From Cytophagales bacterium (GTDB lineage Bacteria; Bacteroidota; Bacteroidia; Cytophagales; CCMP332): a DNA stretch of 44,727 nucleotides. The notes below the pieces were generated by a model that worked only from the letters and a program-made list of their open reading frames with translations, made no database searches and was not told where the DNA came from. Positions within the stretch are counted from its first letter, which is position 1, and the number at the start of each line of letters is the position of its first letter. The stretch covers positions 1 through 44,727 of the forward strand of contig JANQHS010000167.1 in the NCBI GenBank assembly GCA_028282565.1. The letters run 5' to 3'. Positions 7,612-16,454 of the stretch are shown here, one piece after another. A program made the position numbers and the translations under genes.

Positions 7612-9270
7612 ATGCTTCGGTCCCTCACGATCAACAACTACATTTTAATTGAAAATCTGGAGTTCATTCCGGATGATAAGCTCACCGTAATCTCGGGAGA
7701 GACGGGAACAGGAAAATCCATGCTTCTGGGAGCACTGGGATTGGTACTGGGAAAAAGGGCCGATGCCAAAACACTTTTTGATCATGATCGAAAGTGTACC
7801 ATAGAAGCGATCTTTGATCTGCCCGGAAAGAAATTTGAAGTCTTTTTTCTGGAGAAAGACCTCGACTATGACAGGGAGTGCATCATACGAAGGGAGATCT
7901 TGCCTTCCGGAAAATCCAGGGCGTTCATCAATGACACTCCCGTAACACTGGATCTTCTAAAATCCCTGGGGCAAAACCTTGTTGATATCCACTCCCAACA
8001 TGATATTCTGAAGATCAATGAAGAGGATTTTCAGATCGGGATCCTGGATATTCTAAGCAAGAACAATGAGACCCTTGAAACCTATCGTGACGGATATTAC
8101 AGGTTGGTAGAGCTAAAATCCAAGCTGAAAAGGCTCAAAGAGGAACTCTCAAGGGCTGAATCGGAATATGATTATAACAAATTCCAACTCGATGAACTAA
8201 GGAGCCTAGAGGTCAGATCCGGTGAGGAAGATGAGTTGGAGAATTCATTAAAAAAGGCAGAAAATATTGAGTCCGTTAAGAATTCCCTTTCCCGGGCAAT
8301 TCAGTTTTTTCAAAATCCGGAAGTCTCAATATACGACCTGCTCTATGAACTAAAATCTTCAATTGAAGTCTCCTCGGAATATTCTCAGAACTTCAAAAAC
8401 ATATCCGAAAGACTCAATTCGATCCTGATCGAACTAAAGGATATCGAAGGTTCTCTGGAAGGAGAGAATGAAAATCTGGAAACAGATCCTCAAAAGCTTC
8501 ATGAGCTCAGGGAACGGTTTGACGAACTGCAGCGATTGATGAAAAAGCATAAGGTCGACAACAGCGACCAATTGCTTCAAATAGAATCGTTACTGGCCGA
8601 AAAAGCCGGCATCAGGGAAACTGGGGATGAAGAAATACTTGAGCTTGAAAAGAGAATACAAGAACAGGAAAACGATTGTATCGAAATAGCATCGGCCATA
8701 TCTCAAGGAAGAAAAGAAGCTGCCAGAGGTCTTGAAGTTGATCTAAAACCCTTTCTGGCTGCTTTGGGTATGCCTTCCGGTGTGCTTGTGGTCAACATTC
8801 AGGCTGTAGAGCTAAACCCTTACGGGGCTGACAGTATCACCTTTCTGTTTTCCGCAAACAAGGGACAAGAGCCTCAGCCGGTCAAAGAGATCGCTTCCGG
8901 TGGTGAAATGTCGAGGCTGATGTTGGTATTTAAGTATTTGGTCGGAGGAAAATCACAATTCCCCACCATGATCTTTGATGAAATTGATGTTGGTGTGAGT
9001 GGGGAGATCGCATTGCAAATGGGGAAAATGATCTCGGAAATTTCAAATCGTCATCAGATCATCTGTATCACCCATCTGCCACAGGTAGCGGCTAAAGGAG
9101 AAAAACATTTTAAGGTTCTGAAACAGGAAGATGAGATAAGAACGATAACATCCATACTGGAGCTTCCCGAAATGGATCGTATTGAGGAAATTGCGGAGAT
9201 GATCGGAGGAAAAGACCGGTCGGATCACATTTTGAACAGCGCAAAAGAGTTATTAAATAAAAAAAGCTAA
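7612..9270 (+). CDS. recN: DNA repair protein RecN
   Basis: A 552-residue SMC-like ATPase acting in double-strand-break repair. The N-terminal half-ATPase has the Walker A motif GETGTGKS (about residue 30), and a Q-loop-like HSQHD lies near 128. A coiled-coil arm spans about 155-370. The C-terminal lobe carries the ABC signature ASGGEMSR and the Walker B motif MIFDEIDVGVSG. The length is typical. A near-consensus -7 box (TATTTTTA) lies about 15 bp before the ATG, so recN may also have its own weak promoter in addition to read-through from bamD. Confidence 0.95.
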   Translation: MLRSLTINNYILIENLEFIPDDKLTVISGETGTGKSMLLGALGLVLGKRADAKTLFDHDRKCTIEAIFDLPGKKFEVFFLEKDLDYDRECIIRREILPSGKSRAFINDTPVTLDLLKSLGQNLVDIHSQHDILKINEEDFQIGILDILSKNNETLETYRDGYYRLVELKSKLKRLKEELSRAESEYDYNKFQLDELRSLEVRSGEEDELENSLKKAENIESVKNSLSRAIQFFQNPEVSIYDLLYELKSSIEVSSEYSQNFKNISERLNSILIELKDIEGSLEGENENLETDPQKLHELRERFDELQRLMKKHKVDNSDQLLQIESLLAEKAGIRETGDEEILELEKRIQEQENDCIEIASAISQGRKEAARGLEVDLKPFLAALGMPSGVLVVNIQAVELNPYGADSITFLFSANKGQEPQPVKEIASGGEMSRLMLVFKYLVGGKSQFPTMIFDEIDVGVSGEIALQMGKMISEISNRHQIICITHLPQVAAKGEKHFKVLKQEDEIRTITSILELPEMDRIEEIAEMIGGKDRSDHILNSAKELLNKKS

Positions 9271-9272
9271 CA

Positions 9273-10085
9273 ATGGGAAAAGATTTATTGAAAGGAAAAA
9301 AGGGAGTGATCTTCGGAGCCCTGGATCCAAATTCAATTGCATGGAAAGTCGCCTTAAAGGCTCATGATGAAGGAGCAGAGATCGTACTGTCCAATGCACC
9401 GATCGCGATGAGAATGGGCGAGATCCAAAAACTTGGTGAGCAGATCAATGCCGAAATAATCGCTGCAGATGCGACCTCTGTGGAGGATCTGGAGAATCTG
9501 TTCAGCAAGTCCATGGAGATTTTTTCAGGAAAACTGGATTTTGTTCTTCATTCCATTGGTATGAGTCCCAACGTGAGAAAAGGAAGGGATTACGGAGATC
9601 TAAACTATGATTGGTTTCAAAAAACCCTGGATGTTTCCGCCCTATCCTTTCATAAGGTCATGCAAACCCTTGAAAAACAGGATGGACTGAATGAAGAAGC
9701 CAGCATTCTGGCCCTTTCATATATCGCGGCTCAAAAGGTCTTTCCCGATTATTCCGACATGGCACAGGCAAAGGCATTGCTCGAGTCCATTGCGAGAAGC
9801 TACGGCTATCGACTTGGAAAATCCAAAAAGGTAAGGGTCAATACCATTTCCCAATCCCCTACACCAACCACAGCAGGTACAGGAGTTGGAGGTTTTGATG
9901 CCTTCTTATCCTATGCTGATCAAATGTCTCCTTTGGGAAATGCCAGCGCCGAGGATTGTGCGGATTACTGCATCAGCCTTTTTTCCGATTACACCAAAAA
10001 AGTCACGATGCAGAACCTCTTTCATGATGGAGGTTTTAGCTCAACCGGGATCTCCGCTGAAGTGATGGATAACTTTGGGAAATAA
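9273..10085 (+). CDS. fabI: Enoyl-[acyl-carrier-protein] reductase (NADH), FabI type
   Basis: A 270-residue short-chain dehydrogenase relative for the last reduction in fatty-acid elongation. It shows the FabI nucleotide motif GALDPNSIAWKVA, the HSIGMSP segment and the active-site spacing Y-x6-K in YSDMAQAK. The substrate/NAD loop (TISQSPTPTTAGTG) follows. It begins 2 bp after the recN stop, so it is co-transcribed, and it is followed by an intrinsic terminator that closes the run. Confidence 0.95.
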   Translation: MGKDLLKGKKGVIFGALDPNSIAWKVALKAHDEGAEIVLSNAPIAMRMGEIQKLGEQINAEIIAADATSVEDLENLFSKSMEIFSGKLDFVLHSIGMSPNVRKGRDYGDLNYDWFQKTLDVSALSFHKVMQTLEKQDGLNEEASILALSYIAAQKVFPDYSDMAQAKALLESIARSYGYRLGKSKKVRVNTISQSPTPTTAGTGVGGFDAFLSYADQMSPLGNASAEDCADYCISLFSDYTKKVTMQNLFHDGGFSSTGISAEVMDNFGK

Positions 10086-10086
10086 A

Positions 10087-10653
10087 CTACACCCAGGCAG
10101 GTAGTGAAGAAGGCCCTTTTTCTCTTTGGAAAAGGGCTTTTGTTTTTATGCTGATCGTTGATATCAGGATCTCGAGATCGAGCAGGAAACCTTGTTTGCG
10201 AATATAAAGAAGGTCAAAACCGAAAAGATCGTCCCAGCTTGAGATCTTATCTGCATTGATCTGGGCAAGCCCGGTAATTCCGGGCAACACATCATGCCTT
10301 CTTCGTTGCTCCGCATTATACTTATCGAGATATTCCACAAGCAGGGGTCTGGGCCCCACCAGACTCATTTCTCCTTTGAGGATATTGATCAACTGTGGCA
10401 CTTCATCAAAGCCTGATCGTCTTAAAAATCTATGAAACCCGGAGGCCGGATCTCCATTTTGGTCCAAGGTCCTGAACTTGTAGATCCTGAATTCAGACTC
10501 CCGGAGACCAGGTCTGTATTGGACGAAAAAAACTTTGCCCGGATAAAAAACAAACAGAAAGAGACCAAGAAAAAGTAAAACGGTTAACCATAATGGCAAA
10601 GTGACCAGAATCACCAAATAATCAAAGGAAGGTTTTAATATTGCCCGATACAT
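10087..10653 (-). CDS. Monotopic phosphoglycosyl transferase (PglC/WcaJ-type sugar transferase)
   Basis: A 188-residue small-form bacterial sugar transferase. One hydrophobic segment (about residues 12-35) would form the re-entrant membrane helix. It is followed by the family motifs YKFRT, the Asp-Glu dyad in SGFDEVPQLINILKGEMSLVGPRP and PGITGLAQ. These enzymes move a sugar-1-phosphate onto undecaprenyl phosphate on the inner face of the inner membrane. I use the ATG at 10653, because the longer ORF (to 10758) would run into ispE. No glycosyltransferase or flippase genes are adjacent, so its pathway is unclear. Confidence 0.88.
   Translation of the reverse strand: MYRAILKPSFDYLVILVTLPLWLTVLLFLGLFLFVFYPGKVFFVQYRPGLRESEFRIYKFRTLDQNGDPASGFHRFLRRSGFDEVPQLINILKGEMSLVGPRPLLVEYLDKYNAEQRRRHDVLPGITGLAQINADKISSWDDLFGFDLLYIRKQGFLLDLEILISTISIKTKALFQREKGPSSLPAWV
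10111..10147 (+). terminator. Intrinsic terminator of the bamD-fabI run, inside the opposing gene
   Basis: GCCCTTTT pairs with AAAAGGGC (10113-10120 with 10130-10137, loop of 9) and is followed by TTTTGTTTTT. The T-run exists only in the rightward direction. The hairpin lies within the last codons of the convergent sugar transferase gene. Confidence 0.85.
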
Positions 10654-10672
10654 AATTACTAGGGTACCAAGT

Positions 10673-11473
10673 ATGATCCGGTTTCCGAATGCAAAGGTAA
10701 ATTTAAGTCTGAGGGTTGGAAAAAAAAGAGATGATGGTTTCCATGAGATTTCCAGCATCTTTTATCCCATTCCGCTTCACGATATTCTGGAGATAACCCC
10801 ATCGGAGAAATTGGTTTTTCACAATTCCGGCCTGAGGATCCCGGGAAACCCGGGCGACAATTTATGCCTGAAGGCTTATCAGCTCTTAAGCAGGGAAAAG
10901 CATCTTCCGCCGGTAAAAATCCACCTGCATAAGATCATACCCATGGGCGCAGGGCTTGGTGGAGGTTCTTCAGATGCCAGTTCGGTACTGATCGTATTGA
11001 ATGAGCTTTTTAAACTGGGTTTTTCCAATAAGGAACTACAAACCTTCTCAAGCGAATTGGGCAGCGATTGTCCTTTTTTCATTGAGAACAAACCATGCCA
11101 TGTGCAGGGAAGAGGAGAAATCCTGGAGCCGATCGAAGCCGATCTCCAAGGGTGGACTCTGGTCTTGGTTTATCCGAGCATACATATTCCAACGGGCCAA
11201 GCATACCTGCATGTCGGAGGCAATGAAATACCCGATCAAGCCTTGGTTGGTTCCCAACCAGACTTTGGTTCTATGCGAAATGATTTCCAGCCCTGGGCGG
11301 AGAAGGAATATCCGGCGCTCAGAGATATTGGGAAGCAACTCCAAAGCCTAGGGGCCGAATATGTTTCCATGTCAGGCTCGGGTTCAAGCTACTTTGGTTT
11401 GTTCAGGTCGGATCCGGGATTATCCCCAGATCAGTTTAGTGGATCTGATTTTTGGGCTCTAAATTTAACCTGA
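10673..11473 (+). CDS. ispE: 4-diphosphocytidyl-2-C-methyl-D-erythritol kinase
   Basis: A 266-residue GHMP kinase of the MEP isoprenoid pathway. It phosphorylates CDP-methylerythritol using ATP. Seen: the N-terminal FPNAKVNLSLRVG and DGFHEI segments, the phosphate loop PMGAGLGGGSSDAS (about residue 85) and a C-terminal SGSGSSYFGLF. Only 19 bp separate its ATG from that of the divergent sugar transferase. Its last 38 nt overlap the convergent histidine kinase gene. The MEP pathway supplies undecaprenyl phosphate, the lipid carrier the neighbouring transferase would use, though this pairing may be chance. Confidence 0.93.
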   Translation: MIRFPNAKVNLSLRVGKKRDDGFHEISSIFYPIPLHDILEITPSEKLVFHNSGLRIPGNPGDNLCLKAYQLLSREKHLPPVKIHLHKIIPMGAGLGGGSSDASSVLIVLNELFKLGFSNKELQTFSSELGSDCPFFIENKPCHVQGRGEILEPIEADLQGWTLVLVYPSIHIPTGQAYLHVGGNEIPDQALVGSQPDFGSMRNDFQPWAEKEYPALRDIGKQLQSLGAEYVSMSGSGSSYFGLFRSDPGLSPDQFSGSDFWALNLT

Positions 11474-14400
11474 TCTCCTTTTCGAGGGAGTGCAGGTACT
11501 GGTCTAATCCCTCAAGTACCTTGTTTCTCAGTTCTGCGGAAATACGCGAAGGAGAAGTTTTCTTGATGTCTTCGAAAAGCTCATACAGATCATGTGATGC
11601 CGACTTCCCAATAGCTCCTTTCAGCTTGTGAATTGAAGATTTCACCTTTTTTCCGCCCGTTTTAAGATCCGCATCTTTGATTGTTCCGACCTCTTCCAAG
11701 ATCTCCTCTTTCAAACCTTCCAAAAATTCCAAAAACCTTCCTCTGTCTTTTTTGAATACCTTGGAGAAGTATGAGAAATCGAAAATATTGCCAGGCTTGC
11801 TATCATTGCTTCTTTCCGGTGCCGAACTAAAAAAAATTATTTCCTTCAATTCCTCCAGATCAAAGGGTTTTGGCAAAAAACCATTGATACCTGCCTTTTT
11901 CAACATTTTGACCGTCTTGTCAGAAGCATCCGCTGTGATGGCAATGACAGGGGGCGTAGGCTTTCCCATTTTCCCTATCCTCTCCAATACTTCAAAACCG
12001 TCCATTTCAGGCATCTGAATATCCAATAGTACAAGGTCAAATTCTTCCCTCTTCAGGTATTGGAGCCCTTCCTTCCCTGAGGCGGCATTTTGCAGCCTGA
12101 ACTTCCATAGATCCGAAAACCCAAGCATCAACTCCCTATTTGAATGAACATCTTCGATATAGAGTACTTTGGGGTTTTTCAATCCTGTCGGAGGAACTTG
12201 CAAATTGCTATTTCCGCTGGGGTTGGATTCCCTGGACCTGACTTCAAACGGGATCAAAACCCGGAAGGAAGAGCCAGAGCCTACCAGGCTCTTTACTTCG
12301 ATCCTGCCTCCATGTTCCTGGGTGATCTTGCGCGAAATTGCCAGGCCCAAACCTGTTCCGCCATGAGCGCGATTCGTCTTTTGATCAAGCTGGAAAAAGG
12401 GATCAAATATTCTTTCAACACTTTCAGGATCTATACCTACACCCGTATCCCTAACTTCCATGAGTATGGTTGAATGGCCTTTTTTCTTTTCTACCTCTTT
12501 TACAATGAGTACCACTTCACCGGAATCGGTAAATTTTAGGGCATTTGAGAGCAGATTAAAAAGGACCTGACTTATTCTTCCCTCGTCTCCGAGGATCAAA
12601 TAATCCAAACTATGATCGCTTTCCAAGCGAAAAGCAATCCCCTTTTCGGCCGCACTGAGCAGAAAAGTCTGATAAACGCTCTCGATGAGATTTTCAAAAT
12701 CAAACGGAGCCTTTCTAATCGCAAGTTTGCCCGATTGGACCTTCGAAAAATCAAGGATATCATTCACCAGCAGAAGCAACTTATCCGCAGAAAACTTAAG
12801 AGACCTGACCCGCTCAGAAAGATGAAAGTCGGGATTCTCTTTCATGAGGTTAGAAATGCCGCTGATAGCATTGAGCGGTGTTCTGATCTCATGACTCATC
12901 ACAGAGAGAAACTCGTCCTTAACCTTCAAGGCTTTTTCTGTTAGGTCTTTTGCCTTTTGGAGTTCCTGTTCTCTTTTTTTCTGATCCGTGATATCAATGG
13001 TCAAACCAACGAACTGCGTCACCTCTCCTTTTTCGTTTCTCTTGAAGGGAAGTTTTCTCGAAAGGATGAAAACATCCTCTCCGGACTTGCTTTTGAGGAG
13101 GTATTCGGCCTCGTAGAGTTCCTTGTCACCTTCTCTTATTTGGTTTAGTTCGATCTTGTACCTTTCAAATTCCCCCGGCTGAAAGATCAGACTCAGGAAT
13201 TCCATGTCGAGCTTCCCATGGATCCCTTTTTCATCAAAATCCTTTTCCTGATAGCCGAGTTTTTTGAAGAGTCGGAAATTGGAATAGATATAGGACCAAT
13301 TGTCAAGATCAAAAACAAAAAGACTCTCGGGTATCAATTGGGCTATATTGTTAACAAGGTCGGTATTTTCCCTGGCCTTTTGCTCGGAATGAATACGATC
13401 CGTCACCTCAAGCGAAGTCCCCAGAAGTACCTTTCTGCCTCGCTCTCCAAGATTCACAAGGGACTTGTTGGTAAGATATATCCTTTCAGACCCGTGAATA
13501 AAAGTCCTTTCTTCAACATTATAGAATGATTCCCCATTCCAGACACGCTCATCGCCATCCAGGAAAGCCGTGGCCACCTCCTTCCCAAATACCTGATCAT
13601 CCTTTTTTCCAATAAGGTCTTCCTTGCTTACTTCCAGACTTTTGCAAACAGATTCATTGACCCAAAGGTATTTTCCTTCTTCGTCCTTGATGAAAACATC
13701 AACGGGAAGTAGATCAAGGATCTCATCCAAAAGATTTTTTTGCCGAACCACTTCCTGTTCGGCAGAGATCTTTTGTGTGACGTCACGGCAATTCAGAATG
13801 GAATGAGTGAAGTTACCTTGCTCATCAAAAAAACGGTTGACCAACCACTCAAACCATACATACTCGCCACCCTTGTTCCTGATCCTATATTGATGTTTAC
13901 CAATTGGATTTCTTGTCTGCTGTTCATGCTGAATTTTCTCCGTCAGCAAGGGCAAATCATCCGGATGAACCAAGGCCATGTTGTCATTGATCAGTTCGAT
14001 CAATTCTCGGGGACTGAAACCAAGCAATTTTTTGCAATTGGAGCTTACAAAACTTGCTTTATCACCCTGCATGAAAACGACAAAATCGGAAGAGTTTTCA
14101 AGAAGGGTTTGAAAGAAGTCTTTCGAGCCGGACTTAAAAGGCAACCTGGCTTCTCCTAGTGCCAAATTTGGTAGAAGAAGACTAAGAGAGGGCCTTAAAA
14201 CCTTCAATCTTCTCTTGCTTTCCGGCATCTTCTCCCCGCATTGATAAGCCAGAAACAAAACCCCTGGATCCCATGATGGCAACTTGAGGCTGGTCTCGGA
14301 AACATCTATCGGGACCTTTTCGGTCTTCTTTCTAAAGACCTGATAAGACTGTTCGCTGATCCTGCAGGAACTTCCTTTCTTTTCGATCAGAACATGGGTC

Positions 14401-14567
14401 GAACCCAACCAGGGCAGCACACCTGAAAACCGGATTTCAAGAAAAAAAAGAATGGGGGGATCATCGAATAGAATGCCACAAAGCTCTTCCCCGAGATCAG
14501 AGATCGTTTTGCATTTAAGGATCTTTTCCTGCCAATTGCTGATCGTATTGAGGGAATAGTCCATCAT
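11436..14567 (-). CDS. Soluble multi-PAS hybrid histidine kinase with receiver and Hpt domains
   Basis: A 1043-residue signalling protein with no membrane helix, so cytoplasmic. An unassigned N-terminal region (about 1-160) is followed by three PAS/PAC-type domains (about 165-545; e.g. FVSSNCKKLLGFSPREL and the PAC-like GGEYVWFEW). The dimerisation helix has SHEIRTPLN (phospho-His near 557). The ATPase domain shows an N-box, DTGVGI and GGTGLGLAIS. The receiver domain has LLDIQMPEMDG (Asp near 847) and the KPF lysine. A C-terminal Hpt domain has HKLKG (His near 979). All phosphorelay residues are intact; no output domain or partner regulator is adjacent. Start: ATG 14567, because the longer ORF passes through the upstream gene's terminator. 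Confidence 0.92.
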   Translation of the reverse strand: MMDYSLNTISNWQEKILKCKTISDLGEELCGILFDDPPILFFLEIRFSGVLPWLGSTHVLIEKKGSSCRISEQSYQVFRKKTEKVPIDVSETSLKLPSWDPGVLFLAYQCGEKMPESKRRLKVLRPSLSLLLPNLALGEARLPFKSGSKDFFQTLLENSSDFVVFMQGDKASFVSSNCKKLLGFSPRELIELINDNMALVHPDDLPLLTEKIQHEQQTRNPIGKHQYRIRNKGGEYVWFEWLVNRFFDEQGNFTHSILNCRDVTQKISAEQEVVRQKNLLDEILDLLPVDVFIKDEEGKYLWVNESVCKSLEVSKEDLIGKKDDQVFGKEVATAFLDGDERVWNGESFYNVEERTFIHGSERIYLTNKSLVNLGERGRKVLLGTSLEVTDRIHSEQKARENTDLVNNIAQLIPESLFVFDLDNWSYIYSNFRLFKKLGYQEKDFDEKGIHGKLDMEFLSLIFQPGEFERYKIELNQIREGDKELYEAEYLLKSKSGEDVFILSRKLPFKRNEKGEVTQFVGLTIDITDQKKREQELQKAKDLTEKALKVKDEFLSVMSHEIRTPLNAISGISNLMKENPDFHLSERVRSLKFSADKLLLLVNDILDFSKVQSGKLAIRKAPFDFENLIESVYQTFLLSAAEKGIAFRLESDHSLDYLILGDEGRISQVLFNLLSNALKFTDSGEVVLIVKEVEKKKGHSTILMEVRDTGVGIDPESVERIFDPFFQLDQKTNRAHGGTGLGLAISRKITQEHGGRIEVKSLVGSGSSFRVLIPFEVRSRESNPSGNSNLQVPPTGLKNPKVLYIEDVHSNRELMLGFSDLWKFRLQNAASGKEGLQYLKREEFDLVLLDIQMPEMDGFEVLERIGKMGKPTPPVIAITADASDKTVKMLKKAGINGFLPKPFDLEELKEIIFFSSAPERSNDSKPGNIFDFSYFSKVFKKDRGRFLEFLEGLKEEILEEVGTIKDADLKTGGKKVKSSIHKLKGAIGKSASHDLYELFEDIKKTSPSRISAELRNKVLEGLDQYLHSLEKEIRLNLEPKNQIH

Positions 14568-14589
14568 TGATAATACGGATTTTGATGAC

Positions 14590-14615
14590 AAAAAAAAAGC
14601 CCCAAGAGTGGGGCT
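14590..14615 (-). terminator. Intrinsic terminator of the fatty-acid hydroxylase gene
   Basis: On the minus strand AGCCCC-ACTCTT-GGGGCT is followed by nine Ts and starts 8 bp after the hydroxylase stop codon. It ends about 22 bp before the kinase ATG at 14567, so the kinase must have its own promoter or rely on read-through. Confidence 0.92.
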
Positions 14616-14623
14616 CAATAACG

Positions 14624-15256
14624 TTAGGCTGCCTTTTTTGGAGGAAGTGTCCCAAAGATAACATCCCAAAGCGGAGAGGAAACCCCATAGGCCACGGTAT
14701 CATCTTTGAAATGATGGATCGCGTGATTGACCCAAAGTACCTTAAGGAAATTCTTTGGCGCCTTAAAGGCATGTACACTGTAATGAACGCCAATGTAGGT
14801 AGCGTATCCCATCACAAATCCGGGAGTGAATGCAAACGAATATTTTCCAACAATGAGATAGAAGATACCCAAGAAGGCAAACGCAAGAATAGTACTTACC
14901 ACAATTGGCATTGCGAGCCTCTTTTTGTCTTTCGGTTGCTCGTGGTGGATTCCGTGGAAATTATAAGCAATTTTTTCCCTGAATTCGGTCGTTGGTGCAA
15001 GATGAAATATATTTCTGTGAACCAGATATTCCACGAGGGTAAACAGTAAAAACCCAAAAAGGAAGATCCCGAACAGTTCGCCAATTCCCAGGCCATACCT
15101 TGCCGCACCCAGGTAAAGAACCACCCCTGAGAAAATTGGAAAAATCGTCAAGGGAAAAGCGATGTGGGTTTTGGTGAGCATATCCAAAACCGGGTTATTG
15201 AATATCTTAACCCTATTGTCGTCAGTGATTTTTTGAGCTTTAGAACTAGACCCCAT
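14624..15256 (-). CDS. Sterol desaturase / fatty acid 2-hydroxylase superfamily membrane enzyme
   Basis: A 210-residue integral membrane di-iron enzyme. The histidine clusters that bind iron are present in order: HRNIFH, HGIHHEQP, HYSVH and NHAIHHF, set among four to five hydrophobic helices. HGIHHEQP and the total length resemble the fatty acid 2-hydroxylase (Scs7/FA2H) branch, which hydroxylates acyl chains, for example in sphingolipids or other 2-hydroxy lipids. Carotenoid hydroxylases are a related alternative. It is monocistronic: its own -7 box upstream and an intrinsic terminator immediately after. Confidence 0.85.
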   Translation of the reverse strand: MGSSSKAQKITDDNRVKIFNNPVLDMLTKTHIAFPLTIFPIFSGVVLYLGAARYGLGIGELFGIFLFGFLLFTLVEYLVHRNIFHLAPTTEFREKIAYNFHGIHHEQPKDKKRLAMPIVVSTILAFAFLGIFYLIVGKYSFAFTPGFVMGYATYIGVHYSVHAFKAPKNFLKVLWVNHAIHHFKDDTVAYGVSSPLWDVIFGTLPPKKAA

Positions 15257-15270
15257 CTCAAAGTTTTCAG

Positions 15271-15278
15271 CAAAAATA
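15271..15278 (-). promoter_or_regulatory. Bacteroidota -7 box for the hydroxylase gene
   Basis: TATTTTTG on the minus strand, 14 bp before the ATG at 15256, matches TAnnTTTG. A TTTG lies only 15 bp further upstream, shorter than the usual spacer, so the -33 element is uncertain. Confidence 0.5.
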
Positions 15279-15317
15279 ACTCAAAAATCAATTCAAAAAG
15301 AAGCTTGAAACGAAATG

Positions 15318-16454
15318 TTATCGATTCTTTTTGTATGATTCTATTACCTCAAAATAAGCCTGCTCATAACGCGGAAGGATCCGGTCAATATCAAACTCCA
15401 ATGCCCTTTCTTTGGCTCTTTTTTTAAACCCCTCGAGATTCTCATCATCAAGAATAATGAGGGAATTTTGCAGCATGTCATCGATATCTCCTACATCGCT
15501 TAAAAATCCGGTTACACCATTGACATTTAACTCGGGGATACCCCCGGCATTTGAAGAGATCACCGGTACTTCACAGGCCATAGCTTCAAGGGCCGCGAGA
15601 CCGAAGCTTTCTTTTTCGGAAGGAAGGATAAAAAGATCTGACACGGATAAGATCTCTTCGATGGCCTCCATTTTGCCAAGAAACCTGATATCCTCACAGG
15701 ATTTTAGTTCTCGGCATTTGCTTTCAATATTTTGTCTTTCGGGCCCATCACCGGCAAGTAGCAATTTCGCGGGAATCTTTTCCCTGATCTTCTCAAATAG
15801 CATGACCACATCTTCCACCCTCTTGACCTTTCGAAAATTGGAGGTGTGAACCAGAAGCTTTTCGCCATTTGGGCAAATGGCCTTCTTGAAATGATCCTTT
15901 TTCTGTTTTTGAAATTTTTGCGGATCGATAAAATTCGGGATCACCTTGATGTTCTTTCGAATATCGAAAAACTCATTGGTTTCCCTTTTCAGATCTTCGG
16001 ATACACAAGTAACCATGTCGGAATGGTTGATGCTAAACTCAACAACAGGAGAAAAACCCGCATCCTTTCCAACCAGAGTAATATCGGTTCCATGAAGCGT
16101 TGTCACAAAAGGAATCCCTACTCCTGAGTCCTCCATGATCTTTTGCGCAAGGTATGCCGCCGAAGCATGAGGAATGGCATAGTGAACATGGAAAAGGTCA
16201 AGCTCGGCGTATTGGGCCGTGGAGACCATTGTTCCAGACAAGGCCAATTCATAGGGAGGGTACTGAAATAAAGGGTATGCCGGGATCGACACTTCATGAT
16301 AAAAGATGTTCTCGTTGAAGAAATCCAACCGGCTGGGTTGAGAATAGGTGATAAAATGAACCTTATGACCTTTTTTGGCCAATCCAATTCCCAACTCGGT
16401 CGCTACGACTCCTGATCCACCGAAAGTGGGGTAACATACAATTCCAATATTCAT
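15318..16454 (-). CDS. bshA: N-acetyl-alpha-D-glucosaminyl L-malate synthase BshA
   Basis: A 378-residue GT-B retaining glycosyltransferase (GT4). It catalyses the first step of bacillithiol synthesis, joining GlcNAc from UDP-GlcNAc to L-malate. The N-terminus MNIGIVCYPTFGGSGVVATELG is diagnostic. Also seen are the HVHYAIPHA segment, TTLHGTDITLVG, and the nucleotide-sugar E-x7-E region in PSEKESFGLAALEAMACE. Its ATG overlaps the preceding GH3/beta-lactamase stop by 4 nt (ATGA). Bacillithiol is the low-molecular-weight thiol used by many Bacteroidota. bshB and bshC are not in this window. Confidence 0.95.
   Translation of the reverse strand: MNIGIVCYPTFGGSGVVATELGIGLAKKGHKVHFITYSQPSRLDFFNENIFYHEVSIPAYPLFQYPPYELALSGTMVSTAQYAELDLFHVHYAIPHASAAYLAQKIMEDSGVGIPFVTTLHGTDITLVGKDAGFSPVVEFSINHSDMVTCVSEDLKRETNEFFDIRKNIKVIPNFIDPQKFQKQKKDHFKKAICPNGEKLLVHTSNFRKVKRVEDVVMLFEKIREKIPAKLLLAGDGPERQNIESKCRELKSCEDIRFLGKMEAIEEILSVSDLFILPSEKESFGLAALEAMACEVPVISSNAGGIPELNVNGVTGFLSDVGDIDDMLQNSLIILDDENLEGFKKRAKERALEFDIDRILPRYEQAYFEVIESYKKNR

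Noticed and set aside
14568-14669. N-terminal extension of the histidine kinase
   Set aside because: It crosses the hydroxylase terminator hairpin and the hydroxylase stop; the start at 14567 is used.
14567-15049. 160-aa plus-strand ORF antisense to the fatty-acid hydroxylase
   Set aside because: Shadow of a clear enzyme gene; no recognisable motif or promoter.
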